A stretch of 64,000 nucleotides of DNA from Sanderia malayensis (GCA_013076295.1 RQOL01000466.1:3162001-3226000); one strand, 5' to 3'. Numbered from the stretch's first letter, positions 51,601-64,000 are shown. A program made the numbers and translations. The notes: generated from the sequence alone by a model not told the origin.

Positions 51601-52389
51601 TAAAGTGGATTCTGCGATATTTTGAAGTTTCTGGCACAAAAAGTAAAATGTCCACCATGAGCAGTGTATAATGCGGACCAGACGGATGCCACGTGTCATG
51701 GCAATGGCTCTGCCTTTGTAAGAAAAAACAACTTGACCATGTTTTCCTTACTTTGTGAGCTCAACTGTTGATTGCAAATTCTTGACTACTGATAAAGAAT
51801 TCTTGACTATTGATCGCAAATCTTGACTGTTGATTATAAATTCTTGACTATTGATTGCAAATTCTTGACTACTGATCGAAAATTCTTGACTACTGATAAC
51901 AAGTTCTTGACTACTAATCGAAAATTCTTGACTACTGATAGCAAGTTCTTGACTACTAGTCGAAAATTCTTGGCCCAACATTCTGTTCTTGACCTACTTT
52001 TGTCCACTATGGCGCCCCATATAATAATTAATAACCACTATTTTCGCCATTCCAATGTCATTAATTTATGGTATCTTTTATTTAAGATTCTACGAGTTGC
52101 TCTGAAGAAGAAAGGCATAACAAATGCTGATGAAATGAGCAAATTACTTCTTGAAGACGCAAAAGTTTCACTATTGGCTTGTGGGCCAGCTTTTTTAAGG
52201 CCAAAAAGTGAGTTTACATTCAGATTATGCTTCATAAATTTTGATGGTAAAAAGGCATTGGATGAAAGTAGAAAGATAGGTTTGAAAACTCCAATAACAG
52301 ATGAGTTTCTTAAAGCAAATTGTACCAAAACAATAGAAGGTATTCAAAAACTGAAAAGCTGGACCTTGGACCAATTATCTGACCAATAA
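48689..52389 (+). CDS. PLP-dependent class I/II aminotransferase, six exons
   Basis: A fold-type I pyridoxal-phosphate enzyme that transfers amino groups between amino and keto acids. Exons 48689-48908, 49373-49510, 49822-50141, 50310-50497, 50618-50762 and 52087-52389 join in frame to 437 residues. Landmarks are AFGQSPFPIYEPAVKAL and AYLPVAGIKELRQAI, VIVSTGTKQLSFLLF, the cofactor Asn in NPDNPTGTSY, Asp-x-x-Tyr in LSDEIYSL, the Schiff-base lysine in NGLSKWASAGGWRIGYH, and the substrate-carboxylate arginine in FTFRLCFINF. Substrate is not readable: aspartate, alanine, aromatic or kynurenine types all share these motifs. No mitochondrial targeting peptide is evident if ATG 48689 is used; the frame stays open upstream through a MITE, which I do not count as coding. 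The last intron (50763-52086) is enlarged by a foldback transposon. Confidence 0.9.
48986..49161. mobile_element. MITE in aminotransferase intron 1
   Basis: The ends GCCTGGGATTCGGCCGTGGAT and the complement of TCCCGGGATTCGGCCGTGGAT are inverted over about 20 bases. TA lies directly outside both ends, suggesting a TA target. The interior is noncoding. Confidence 0.75.
50881..52020. mobile_element. 1.14-kb foldback element in the last aminotransferase intron
   Basis: Both ends begin ATGGGGCGCCATAGTGGACA in inverted orientation, and near-identical inverted arms of about 330-350 bp extend to 51210 and from 51671. Each arm contains a run of 21-bp tandem units of the type AGTCAAGAATTTGCAATCAGT. 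The flanks repeat TTAATAAT / ATAATAAT (seven of eight), a probable target duplication. The unique 460-bp core carries an ORF for a small secreted protein on the minus strand. There is no transposase. Confidence 0.88.
51341..51550 (-). CDS. Small secreted-protein ORF inside the foldback element
   Basis: A 69-residue ORF, antisense to the host aminotransferase gene. It begins MAICK, has an 18-residue hydrophobic core (IIIVLFIVFLVLVTCV) and a likely signal-peptidase site near VNC/EES. The mature part of about 46 residues is acidic and has a single mature Cys (YYICDINGMEYD). The reading frame extends 36 codons further upstream from another ATG (51658), but the MAICK start gives a classical signal peptide. 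I recognise no family. Being confined to the core between the inverted arms, it is either cargo captured by the element or a chance ORF. Confidence 0.45.
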   Translation of the reverse strand: MAICKIIIVLFIVFLVLVTCVNCEESEEFLTEVGPFLENLQRNYYICDINGMEYDIRKLDQYIEIFAAL

Positions 52390-52847
52390 TAATGCTTTTG
52401 TCAATTTCTTCAAGCTAATTTATTGAAAAATATTGATCTGCATTGTCTGTATAGTTTGCAACAATGAAATCTATTGAAGTAGAAGATAACATATAATTTG
52501 CAAACATTTTGATAGTTTTAGCGACTCGAGGAAATTACGAACACTATTTCTATCGTGGCACTTTACCTCCTTGGTCAATGATTGCCATAGCTAGTAGATA
52601 ATGGCATGCACGGATTGTATTTTGCCAATACTTTGTTTTCGAGACGAGATGATTAAAATATTAGTTGGAAATAAATTTTAACAAGAATCGAAGGAATGAG
52701 TTGTGATGCAGCAAATTTGCACGCAAGGTAAGACGAAATTTTTATATCCTTAAATATTATTCTTTCGATTAAGATGAACAGCTTCTTGTCATGAAAATGG
52801 GCAAAGTAAAACTATCGCAATATCCGTCATTATTTCAGTAAAATTAA

Positions 52848-55800
52848 TTAAACTTTGAGCACCAAGTATTGTTTATTTCTAAAGAGTTCACTAAATGGCT
52901 GAGCGTTTAGTTGCAAAATTGTGCAGCATGGAGTCTTGCCTTTATTGGCTGGGTCTTCAATATCCCAAATTTCTGGTAGCGAACAGCCAGGCCTGTATCA
53001 AATAATAATAATCAAAATATCATTTCAAATTCAATAAATAAAAGTTGGTATCAAAATTAATAGAGTGTTGCTAAGGGGAGCTTACTAAGCGAGATCTCAC
53101 CTTATCCTATACAAAATTTGTTTTTTATTCATACGAGAAAGCGGACTGGCCAGCTAAGCGAGATCTTACTTGAGCACTGCCGAGATCTCGGCAACCGGGC
53201 TGGAAATCTCCTATATGAATCCGCTTATCGAGCCAGAATCATGTTAACTGCGCATGCACAATCATTGTTTTCATTGTCAATTTCTCACTCGCTTGGTGTG
53301 CTGGCTGGCCCGATAAGCGCAGCGGACTCAAATGAACGAACAAGTATTACTTACTTGTATCTTTTGACACACCACGAGTCTTCTAAAATCATGTGTGTTA
53401 CACGAAGTTCTTTTAAAGCTCTGTGAACATGATTACACAATTGTCTGCTGTAAATCTGATATATCTTCCTTGTTCTTTCCCTATCAATTCAAGTATACAA
53501 TTTCTTTTAATTTTGCAATAAACTAAATATTGCTATTTTTAACAATTACATATTGTTTAACTATTTTTTTAGAAGACGATTCAAATGGAACAAGATAAAT
53601 ATATTTATCAAGAAAGATATGAAGAGATATAATGGAGAACAGGTAGATAGCTTTGATTAATTTTGGAATGACAGCACCACAAGGAGGACATACATGTCCC
53701 CTATGGGGTGTCATGTCATCAAAGGGGCATGGTTTCTTTTCAATAGGAGGTGATCACAAAGCTTTCCTTCATCTAATTGATTTGGGCAAAAATACTCCAC
53801 CTTAAGCCAGCATCCTCATAATGTGGGTGATTAACAATTGCTCTTTTTGTTGTCAACTTTATAGTTGCCATTGTTGGCATTGATCCAGCAAAAACAGCAT
53901 CTAAAATGAAACAAAAAGCTATAACTTTTAAGTTTTGAAATAAAATGAATTCAAGGTCAAAGAAATCAACAAGATGTTTCAAAAAATGTCTTACCTGATG
54001 GTGTTTTGTGTTGGATCCATTCAACCTAAAAAGATTCATCAAGTTTTCAATATTCCACATTCAATAAGCTAATACTGATGATTGGAAAATTAAATAAGAC
54101 TCACCAATTGTTCCAATTCAGGATTATTATATTCACCTTTTGTATTCTGTTAATGGAAAATATGGCTATGTAACCAGTCCTCAATAAATGAGAATTTACA
54201 CTTGAAATTGTAGTTGATGAAACTACTTACAAATTGAGATTTAAGGTTAAGTATTCCTTGAACAGACATTGTTGCTAATAACACAACAATTAATGCCTGA
54301 TGATGCAATGGGTTTTTTATGAATCCAAGCAACTGAAATGGAACAAAATATTTTTTTGAAAAATGCAAAAGTAGACAAATTCAAAGAGAATACATGGTAG
54401 CAAGATATAATATTACTAGCCGGGGGCGCTCGCTACGCTCGCTTCCCTGAGGGCGTGTTCCATTTTGGGTGGAGATCAAAACCCCCGTGTGTCATCTTAG
54501 AGTGACGTACTAACTTAATGTGGAAAACAAAAACATGCGTCTCATAACCCCCCCCCCCCAATTTCATGACACCCTAATTTAACTGAAGAAAAAATAATAC
54601 AAATAACTAATTCAAATAATAATATAAATAATTTATTAAATTTAAATTATTTAACCCCAAATAAGGTCAGAAAATGCAGTTCAAATTTGCAAAAAATTGT
54701 CACCTGTCGCGAAGCTAGTAATGATGTCATGATGCAAAGTGCTGGCGTTCCAAAAAGTTTCAGTCTCATTATTAAGATTGACATTAAAACAAATGCAATC
54801 GTTTGTAATAGGAAATATAAATGCTAGAAGAAATAAAATAAAGTTAGAAAAGAATTTGATATTTGTATTATTGTTGAAAGTTATGAGAAAAATAATGGAT
54901 TACCGCGGCATATGGCTTTGTCAAGCTAAAAGAAAAGGTGCACATTTATTCTAAACATCTCCTATAAAATAAATTCTCCAATAAAATGAAGCAGGTTTGA
55001 TAAAACAGAGAAACATACTCTTCTATGGTACTTTGGTCTTGAGGAGCTTTTGTTTGGTCACCTTCTTTTGATTCTTTAAAAACGTTACTTCCAAACCAAA
55101 ATTTTGTTTCGTTTTGAAAAACCTAGATATAAGCATGATATTTACTGGACTTTCTTTCTCGCAGACATTGACATGGCAGAATTTAAATTATCACTCCCAC
55201 TTACTTTAATAAGTAAAAGGATTGTTGATAATAATGCACAAGGAATTAGAAGTGTCTTTGTCAATCTTATTGGAGTCTAAAATGCAAAGATTATGTAATA
55301 TTTGATAAAGGCAGTACAGTATCAAGCAAGGCTTAAGAATTAGTAATACTGGAATAGTTGACAATGTGGAATGAAGCTACTTACTTCAGCTTCATAAAAA
55401 TCAAATTCTGGTGCACAAACATAAAGCAAGGTATGGAAATCTTTGTAATTGGAAAATTTTGATTTCAGAATGTCAAAGATATGAGCCTACAAAGAAAAAA
55501 ATTATTATAAACCTGAAAAAGAGATTTTTAGTAAAAGTGTAGTTGGTATGAATGGAATATAAAACATATCCAGGTTCATACATCATCTTTTATGTTGAAT
55601 AACTTTGCTATCCCAATTTTTGATGCAAAGGTACCACAAATAAAAGTTAGCCCTTGGACAATCTATGATTGAAAAGAATAGAAATGCAAATTTATTATTG
55701 CAGTAATGCATCTTTAGAGTACAAAAAGGCCAGAAAATAGGTTAAAATCCAAGCTTACCCAAATGATTATTCTGTTGGGTAATTTGTTTATCAATGGCTC

Positions 55801-58800
55801 AGATTTTGCTAGTACCTAAAAAATTAGTAAAAAATTATCTAAGGAGATCTTATCAAAGAAATATTTTGTTACAAAACTGGTTTATAAAAAATTTAAAAGA
55901 GCTTACCAATGTCATTAGTGTTGCAGATACAAAAAATGAGCTGAAATAAATAAATTTGTTTCACAACGGTAGTTCCAATATATCATTACAGCGTTAAAAA
56001 TCAAAGTGCATAAAAAATTACAAAATTAAAGCACTTACCTCATGAGTAAAGTATTTGCAAATTGGAGCAGAAAGTTCAGAGCATGAGCAGCCTAAATAGT
56101 ATAACAGAATATTGCATATATTGAATGCATTTTCATTAGATATTATGGAAAATCGTATCTTAGGGAACGATGACGTAAATAAACTTACGAGAAGTCCGTA
56201 AACGATGCAAAGAACTTTGCCTGAAGTAATAAATTTCAAAACGTATAGCCCAAACAAAGCACAAATCTAAAAGTAAAATAGACGAGGTAAGATAGACAAA
56301 CAAATTACGTTAATATCCTCAGCATGATTTTTTAAGATTCTCGAAATTATTTTGCTACCTGTGTCAAGAGTGCGAATTGAGCAAACTAAAAGAAGAAACA
56401 AATGAAACTTTGTTATTTCCCATTGTATTCATTTACAAAAACAGCAAAAGAGAATATTTCAAAATTATCCTGATAGTTTCACTAGAGTTCACCTGCCAAG
56501 GAAGCATGAAACACAAAGTAACAAAACACAGCATCAAGCTATGCTTCCAGATTGGTTTATGTGTCCTGAAAGATCAATTGAATGCCACTAATTTCATTCA
56601 CCATCTATACTTCATTACGATTAATTGAAACGTTATAATGCAAAATATGTTATAATGCTTGTGGTAAAATTGAAAGAAACATACTTGATAATGAAAACAA
56701 CGCAAAGAAGCTGGGCAATCAGAAACGGGAATGAAAAACTTTCTCGCAAAGGAGGAGTCCACATGATTCTTGTCGCCTGGCAATATATTTAGTTTTTTTC
56801 AAAAGATAATAAAAAATCTTTATAGTGAAGAGATGGAATAGAACGAAAGATTAAGGATAGATTCAATTGCATGGTATGCGGATGTTTGTATGCCTCTTAC
56901 TTCACCATGATTGAAAAAGAATGCTGCTACAGATAATATTCCACCAAATATACTTTCACTAAAATCAAGATGGTGGAGAAGAAATGTTCATATAAAATAA
57001 TTAGAATTGTACTGAATAGATAAACTATTATATTGTAACAATGTGCATGATCACCTCAGGTAAAACCCCATCATAAAAACCAATGACATCATAGCACCGT
57101 TAAGCCAAAATATTGGATACACGTAGAAGAATGCAATATCACCCATTCCTGAATTTTGCAAAAAGAGCTTGTGAAATAAAATAACGAAAGAAATCTTGAT
57201 TCATATGCTGACATTACTTGTTATTCTATATTCACCTTCGCAACTTTCAACAGGAGATAACCCATAACCTCTGTTTACTGTATAGCAATCTTTGGTTCTT
57301 ATATTATATGTTGTTGATATCCAATCGTATATTCTATAGGCGAGACCAAGAGCTACCTGGGACGAAGAACCATCGGATTAAAAGATTATTGATACAATCA
57401 TAAAATCAAAGTGCATTCTAATCAGAAATAACATTTTCAAATAAGAATACACAAATTAACCTCAGGATATAAATTGAATCTGCGGAGAACATTAACTTGG
57501 TTTGGATATTCCGTGATATTGCATGCAGTAATAGAATTTAGACCATCCATAAAAGTTGGTGCTTCGACTATTGTTTTATAATATGAATAGTAGAGACCCT
57601 GGAAGAATAAAATATAACTGATCAAATAATGTTACGTCCATATAATTATATTACAGACAGAGCGTTGGAAAGCATTTATGATAACATCAAATTGTGATGA
57701 GCAGCAAACAAAGGCTATGGATAATTGCGCAAGAGCCGGGGGCCAGATTCTGCTAATCGTGAAGTATGTATACCCGTTTTATGAACCAAAAATTGCCCCC
57801 TTAAGATTAGACATATGTCGCGTTAGTTTTATTGTGGTGCCCCACGTTTTGGTACGCCCCTACGCCCTTGACTGTTGGAAATAATTGACACAAGCTAATA
57901 AAGATTGGCATTCAGTTTGATAAAACTTTATTTGAAAAGAAAACATGATGATTATCGAAAATTGAGGACGATGGGAATAATTGGGACTTGATCACGCGGT
58001 GTTGTAGCGAGTATGTGGGTGGTTTGGTCGGCCACATGGAGCTTTGTGAACAAAAACGACAGATGGTTGGTGAACGTAAATATGTTGGTTTTGTTTGCCA
58101 ACAATTATGTCGGTGAAGGAATGGAATCAAACAGCGTTAGATCCGTGTAAGTAAAAATTTTAAAAAGGATAATATAATGAATGTATTTAATATACCATTT
58201 CTGTTCTGAATGAAAGTTCTCTTTCTAATGTTGACAAATGAGAGAAAAACCTTTCATTTTCAAACATGACTGATATATGTGAACTATGAGAGATGAAAGT
58301 AGAATTTTATAGCCAAGTCAATATATACATTATACACATATATTTGTGATAAGAAAGAAGAGAATGAAAGCAGGTGCCCTTATTGTGTCCACGCGCTTAA
58401 AGCTAATAAATATCAGCACAAAATTCAAGTGGTTAAATCCAAAGCAATATTAATTATTTTGTTAACTGTTAAAAATATGAACATAACACTAAAAATATGT
58501 CAAAAACCTGTGTAATATCCCTGATGCCAAAGCTGAAAAAAAAATGGGATAAAAAAATAAAACGAGATAATCTGATCTGGTCTGTCACATGGTCCTTTCA
58601 TGAGCCGCAACAAAGTTTTACGTTTTAGTCGCAAATACATGGTTTATAAATAAAATAAAGCTTTTTCTAGCTTTAACATTTATTTATAATAAAAGAATCA
58701 AATAACATACCAAGGGAGCAAACCAAAAGAATGTAACCAAAGTGCTTTGAATCCCAATTAATATTTATTTTACCATCTTTCAAATCTGTTGTCTCTTTTT

Positions 58801-58885
58801 TGTATTTCTTGCCTCGAGATTGCAGCTTACTCTTCGGGGGTGTCACTCGGTTTGAAGAAGTGTTTGTTTTGGATTTTCCTCCCAT
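52848..58885 (-). CDS. DPY19L: DPY19-like C-mannosyltransferase, multi-exon
   Basis: A multi-spanning ER enzyme that attaches mannose to tryptophan in WxxW motifs of thrombospondin-repeat and cytokine-receptor proteins. The start codon is 58885-58883, with a cytosolic Lys-rich head and the first hydrophobic stretch GYILLVCSL. Next come the exon with [23 protein letters not shown] (58.15-58.25 kb) and [20 protein letters not shown] (57.6 kb), both almost identical to vertebrate DPY19L1. Many small membrane exons occupy 54-57.4 kb. Then [34 protein letters not shown] (53.8-53.9 kb), [22 protein letters not shown] (53480-53355) and [22 protein letters not shown] (52992 onward), ending TAA at 52850-52848. 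The FAGSMPTMA and NHPHYED motifs are family hallmarks. Not every membrane exon was resolved. It is head-to-head with RBM48. Confidence 0.92.
54412..54722. mobile_element. Possible MITE in a DPY19L intron
   Basis: ATTACTAGC near 54412 and GCTAGTAAT near 54714 bracket a block that includes a locally GC-rich GCGCTCGCTACGCTCGCTT and a C12 homopolymer near 54550. The short inverted ends and composition shift suggest an inserted element; support is weak. Confidence 0.35.
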
Positions 58886-59408
58886 CGTATATATAATGTT
58901 GTGATAATCTACTACAGAACTTTGCGAATAGATAATTACAAAGTAATGCAAGCTATCAAGCAGTTTTGGCCTATATCTGAGTCTTTTGTTGAAACTATAT
59001 ACCTGCTTTATTTTGAAACCCCTTTGTCTCAAGTACATACAAACAGGTCTGATTGGCTTAGCGGGAATCTTCTTTTCTCCATCGCCTTCAGGAACCAGTG
59101 ACCCGTTGTGGGGCATGGGGACCATGATGATTGATGATTGAACCTCCTGGCAACAACCTACCAACCTGACATGGCCTGGCCTCAATATTCATCTCACACT
59201 TTCTAGTTTAAAATAATCGTAATCGACAAATTGATAGCTTAATTTATTGTGTGGTCTTGTCTTGGTTTTAGTGTTATGATTGTATGACAGTTAATGGCTG
59301 TTCCTAGCTCAAATTAGAGAAGCTTTCTGTTCTGCCTGATTAATAACAGTATGATGCTGGCTGCTTGTTGTTGATCGAACTGGTCTCTCTTGCCAGTGTA
59401 GTTGTAAG
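58886..59408. promoter_or_regulatory. Divergent promoter region, DPY19L / RBM48
   Basis: Only 523 bp separate the two start codons, so the promoters almost certainly share DNA. No TATA box is obvious. Confidence 0.5.
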
Positions 59409-61249
59409 ATGAAGAGGAATCACCATTCACAGGCACCGTTTTGCCACTCAAGACCAAAATATCGGGAAGCAAGATGGAACAGAGCTGTTAAGGTAAAAGT
59501 TCCAGTTGATTAATAATTTATTATCACACTACACATTTACTTGAATTTTTTATTTTGAATTTTACTTGCAATTGCATACGTGAAAGGTTTATACAATAAA
59601 TCAAGAATCAAAGTATTTGCTTATCAATGGCATACCAAGCATTGGTGTGGGAAAGGAAGCTGTTGAATTATTTGCCATCTATGGTGAAGTAGAGGAGTAT
59701 GTAATGTAATATTGCTTTTATATTTCTTAAAGTTATTTGTTTCTTACATAATTTAAAATCTGATGAATAACTACCTACTTGTTTATAGATATAAAATGTT
59801 AGATGAATATCCTTCTGATGAATTCACTGATACATATTGGATAAAATTCAAGAAAGTACAATCTGCAAGGTATAATTCAATATTATTTCATGTTTTATGA
59901 AAAATGTGGGGAGGGGGCAATGCCCCCTGGATGCCATGGCTCCATACCATTGATTGATACTTTGTATAGAGATTGGAAATTAGGGTAATTTATTCTTGTT
60001 TTCGTATATTTAATTCATTTATATATTGAAGCAAATTTTGGAGTGCAAATTTTTCACAGGTTTGCAAAGAAGAAATTAGATATGAGATCATTTTATGGTG
60101 GAATTTTGCATATTACGTATGCTCCTGAATTTGAAACAATACATGAGACAAAACAAAAGTTGCAAGAAAGAAGGCACCAAGTTAAAAGAAAATGTACAGG
60201 TAAATCACATTTCCTATCATATTTCCTTTGATGAAATCTTTCAGGTATTATGAGTTTCTAATCAGACTTTTTTTGTTTCAGAAAAGCCTTCAGTTGTAAA
60301 ATCAAATGAATTGAAAGCAAATGCCCCCTCCTCTTCATTGGTTGGCACAGGATGGTTGCCAACCAATAGGCATGCAGAATTATTGACACCACAAGTAGGT
60401 TCTCAGGTTTTTTTGCAAAGAGAGTGCAGAGAAGAGGAGAAGACGCTGGTGTCATCAGTTAATATAGAACTAAAAACAAGAAGAAATGAACGTGAATATC
60501 ACAAAGATTCAAGGTGGACACCATCATTCACTCAAAATAGCAATGTTAAAGATATACCAAAACAAAATGAAATCACTTGGATAAAACAAACACCATTTAT
60601 TCCAGAAGCAAGGTATACAACATGAATTTAACTGTCTATATAGTAATCAATCTTGCTCTGTAGTCAGTCCTGAGTAAGTTTTCTATTTTACTTTTCAGGG
60701 AACCATTTGTGGAAGAAAGTAGGCAAAGCTTGTCAATGGTGGGTTTTAAGAGATGCAAGTTTTAAGAATCTTCTTTGAGAAGGATGACAGTAATTGGTAG
60801 ATTTAGATTTGGCAGAAATTGAATCAATTTCAAAGACAAAAATCCAGTATTTATTTATTTTGTTTTTCATGTTTGTTTTATTATTATTAGCAGACTGGTG
60901 ATAAAAATTTAGATGATGTTGCTCAAAGAATTAGAGACAAACTAAAAAAGGTAAGATTATACTTAACGTCTACCCGATTGTGTATTTGGTTGCAGTGTGG
61001 CCAGGAGTTTTAAAGGGGTACAATACCGAACACTGGTTGTGATAGTATAAAGGAGCATTGAAGTGAATATAATAAATTTACAGAATCTGCTACAAATAGG
61101 GGAACTCTTGCCCCCTCGTCCCCCCTCTGGCTTTATATCTGTATTGTCTACATATGTATTATATTAATTTTTTCATATTTATGCAGATCTCAACAGCAAA
61201 CTATAGCGATAGCGAAGCTAAGAAGGCAAGGCCACGAAAAAGAATATGA
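59409..61249 (+). CDS. RBM48: RBM48 RNA-binding protein, eight exons
   Basis: RBM48 is a nuclear RRM protein that, with ARMC7, belongs to the minor (U12-type) spliceosome and supports U12 intron removal. Exons 59409-59492, 59587-59696, 59789-59869, 60060-60199, 60282-60612, 60699-60738, 60894-60950 and 61187-61249 join in frame to 301 residues. The N-terminus RPKYREARWNRAVKVYTINQ matches human RBM48 (RAKYREGRRPRAVKVYTINL). The RRM follows: KYLLINGIPSIGVGKEAVELF, EVEEYKMLDEYPSDEFTDTY, KKLDMRSFYGGILHITYAPEFET. A basic middle region leads to the C-terminal NLDDVAQRIRDKLKK and a final KKARPRKRI, similar to the human SLNTTANLIRHKLKE and KQRRRI ends. AATAAA lies near 61504. Confidence 0.94.
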
Positions 61250-64000
61250 GTATGGAAAAATTAATTTCATAATTTAATCTACACTGCTTTATCAGAATGA
61301 AACAAATTTCTTTGGTCAAGTGCCACACACTGAGTTTATAACCTGCAAGAATTTTCATGGACTATTTGTAAATATTTTGCTTATTTATTTTTCATCGTTG
61401 TCGCTCTTTTTCATCTTTTGTCAATGTACTTATTTAATTTATATCTTTCTTGCATTTTGATATAGCGAAAAGCCAATTATACAACTCTTCCATATACTCA
61501 ATGATGAATAAAGGGAAGCGTATGAGTATTTTCGAATTGTCTTATTTGTTTCAAGCTGTTTTACCTGCATTTCCCCAGCTTTGTAATTCGCCTATTTATA
61601 AAAGTTATTAAATAAATTAAGCGTATCGTCATCAAGTTATGTACTCTTACGCATGCGCATTTGTTACGTTCCCGTGTGTGGTCAATTTTGAAGGTTTCAC
61701 ATGAACTAAAAACTCGCAAGTTTATATTGGGACCATTGCCTGTGTCAAATGCTACTGCCAATTTATTACTTTCGGCAATAGAGTACTGTTCTCCGAATAC
61801 TTTGGAGTATGTCAGTTATTCTATTTGGCAAAACGAGAAAAGAGGGTGAGCTTTAGTGGCTGCTCGGCACGTGGCATAGGTCTCCCCCAGGGAAGATAGG
61901 GTTTCGCCGTTTTTTTGGCGAAATTTTATTGGAACTGGCTCATATTCAAAAATTTCTAATTAAAGTTTCGCAAGTTTTACATCAATTTATTTATCGATTT
62001 AACTTCTGTAGGCAGTTCTCCAACCATTGGCATTCAGGTTTCAACGATCGGAACTTCTTGTGTAGAAGTTTTGTTGCCTTCAGCAATATTTTACGATGTC
62101 TAAAGCTTGATAAAGCTATTAGATTCAGAGCATCTTGTAAAGCTTAAGATGCTCTGAATGATGTTAGATATTGCATGTGGGATGGTTCAAAAAACGCATG
62201 CGTAAATAGAGTTACATTAGCATCCCAGTGATTTTACTGGGTTGCAAAGGGAGTTTGGGATTTTTACCTCTCATGAAAATTAACACCAAATATGGTGGCT
62301 TGAGTGACTTCCGCCCATGATGCTCTTTGGGCTAACAAATAATCTTGCACGTTGTGTTTCTTGTCTTTCACTATTTGGATGTCGAGAGAAGAATAAGCAA
62401 GGCGTTTGAGCCATGAAAAAGTGGACGCCTTTGCGAGAGAGAGAGAAGAATCAACCAGTTGCATAACGAAGGATTTTAACTTGGCATGGTCATTCTCTTC
62501 AGTAAGTTTATTCTTTTCTTCAGGTTTCTGCTAATTATCCCGATTTGCTTCGTAGTAGTCAAAATCTTTCGTTATTTTTTTTAATTTTATGCCAATTTGT
62601 TTTTTCAGAAAGATGTTCGAAGCTTCATAAAAGCACCAGGTAAGTCTTGCCCTCTTTGTTTCTATCCCCTTCCCATGTCTTGTCAATTCATTCGCTGCAT
62701 AACACTCATTCTTTTTCTTTTTAATATTGATACCATGATAATTCGTTTTTTGATTTGTTTGTTGCATTTTTCTCGTTTTTACTGCTTTGAGCGGTCTTGT
62801 TATTTTCTTGCATTTGTATAAAATTTAACTCGATTTATTTAACTTTCTAGATGGGATATTGCCGAAGTGTGATTGAAAGTAAGTAAATTATAAGACCTGT
62901 TGAATATATTGTGGAGAAGGTTTATAAAACATGCTTATACTTTTCTATTTACGTTTTAGAATTGAGTTGAAGAAAGAAGATATATGCAACACTATTTGGG
63001 TTGATATATTTAAATATTTGGGAAATGAAAAACAAGTTCTAAGGAAAACAAAAGCTGCCTGGAATGATTTAAGATTTAAATTGTATACATTATTTAAGAT
63101 ATGGAATTGAAATGACTAAAGCAAATGTTTTCTTTCGTCTCTCTACATAGCCGTCTGACACTCCCCCCCACCTTTCCAAACTTATAAATTTATTTATAAA
63201 AGGGTTTAAAACTGTTATTTCCATAACCCACGCTTCTGGCACTCGGCATCCATACAATGAGGAAACAGGTCTACAAAAACTCAATCGTGGCACAATATAC
63301 ATTTTTTAAACATATTTAAATATCATAACACAATAGCTACTTTACACATCTTTCTACACCTTCAATTGATTATAAATACCACTTTATTGTATTAGATACC
63401 ATAAAAACCCTTGTCATTACAAATAAAACTGATCGACACGAATCAAGTGTAAAACGTGAAAGTGCAAATTTATAAAAATATCATTCGCGCCTTCTTTTCC
63501 GGTAAACCAGGATGGATGAATCAATAAATTTGCAACGCATAATATCACCAACCACTTCAGGTGAAGTTCAAATTGGAAAGGATTGAGTTGAATATTTGGC
63601 AACGAGTAAAGATGATGCTGATGAACAAAAATAAATGTTTTGGTCAGAGAAAAATGTCAAGATTTCAAAAAAACAGAAGTAAATAGGGACATAAAATAAA
63701 GTTATCGCAATAACTGGATGCGACTCCAAAAACGTGTCTGTATTCGATAGGTGATAAGATATACCGTAAATTCTCTTTTAAGCCCCCCCGGGGGCTTATT
63801 GTTTTTCAGTACTTTAAAGAGGGGGCTTATTAGAGAGGGGGGCTTAATAAGTATTTTGTAATAGAAAACCATTTTCAGTGGTGGAAATACATTAAATAAT
63901 ACATGAAATACATTATTCAATGAAGTCTGTGTGAAAAAGAAGTATATCTACAATACTTAAGACTAAATGATTTGAATTGGAATTTGTTGAGAAGTATTGA
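61250..64000. other. Right end: no confident gene
   Basis: After the RBM48 3' UTR I see only weak signals. A hairpin with 14-bp arms (ATTCAGAGCATCTT) lies at 62123-62159. An exon-like stretch at about 62960-63109, preceded by TTTTAG, reads IELKKEDICNTIWVDIFKYL... to a stop, and two short candidate exons lie before it near 62610 and 62850; they do not form a recognisable protein. Near 63764-63860 a CCCCCCCGGGGGCTTATT-type palindromic block resembles the end of a MITE. Confidence 0.4.

Noticed and set aside
53523..53714. ORF as an extra C-terminal DPY19L exon
   Set aside because: The flanking exons join in frame without it (DAGLR then ERTRKIYQ) as in vertebrate DPY19L proteins, so it is intronic.
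58673..59185. Long N-terminal extension of the DPY19L first exon
   Set aside because: The frame is open upstream, but that part covers the divergent promoter, has no homology, and MGGKSK at 58885 is the sensible start.
61661..61849. 62-residue ORF downstream of RBM48
   Set aside because: There is no recognisable family and no convincing link to neighbouring exon-like stretches.

Overview
The window is nuclear DNA from an animal, most likely a tunicate such as Ciona or a close relative. It is AT-rich. The introns are short (mostly 80-400 bp) with ordinary GT-AG ends. There are about fourteen recognisable genes in 64 kb, all of metazoan type. A vertebrate-type telomere motif (TTAGGG) occurs internally. 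Tunicate assignment is an inference from compactness and gene content; another invertebrate deuterostome is possible. All gene models below were built by eye from splice signals and family homology.

Layout. 0-5.3 kb: a sclerostin/SOSTDC1-type secreted BMP/Wnt antagonist (+) facing an alpha-tubulin gene (-). 6.4-15.1 kb: a complete TIMELESS replication-fork gene in many small exons (+). 15.7-16.4 kb: a divergent homeobox gene (+), which converges on an anion-type Cys-loop receptor (-, 16.5-18.7 kb). 19.1-20.2 kb: a C11orf54-type zinc protein (-). 20.3-22.4 kb: a minisatellite with TTAGGG blocks, interrupted by a 1.1-kb palindromic transposon. 22.6-31.7 kb: a DLEC1/CFAP81-type ciliary gene (+).

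32.4-34.4 kb: two tandem PP1 glycogen-targeting subunits (-). 35.5-36.4 kb: an intronless POGK-like DNA-binding protein without a transposase domain (-). 37.2-40.5 kb: a SAXO axonemal microtubule protein (+) whose first intron carries a nonautonomous hAT element with a second element nested in it. 40.8-42.3 kb: an assembly gap flanked by an exact 426-bp duplication. 43.0-43.7 kb: a multi-copy, amidated, disulfide-ring neuropeptide precursor (-), the most novel-looking gene. 46.6-48.0 kb: a SEC22A/C-type protein (+). 48.7-52.4 kb: a PLP aminotransferase (+) whose last intron holds a 1.14-kb foldback element containing a small secreted-protein ORF. 52.8-58.9 kb: a DPY19-like C-mannosyltransferase (-). 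59.4-61.2 kb: RBM48 (+). The last 2.7 kb has no confident gene.

The genes are not an operon or pathway. Several are arranged as head-to-head pairs (tubulin/TIMELESS, C11orf54/DLEC1, POGK-like/SAXO, DPY19L/RBM48), so shared bidirectional promoters are likely. Three genes are cilium- or microtubule-related (tubulin, DLEC1, SAXO). DNA transposons and their short nonautonomous derivatives occupy many introns and spacers.
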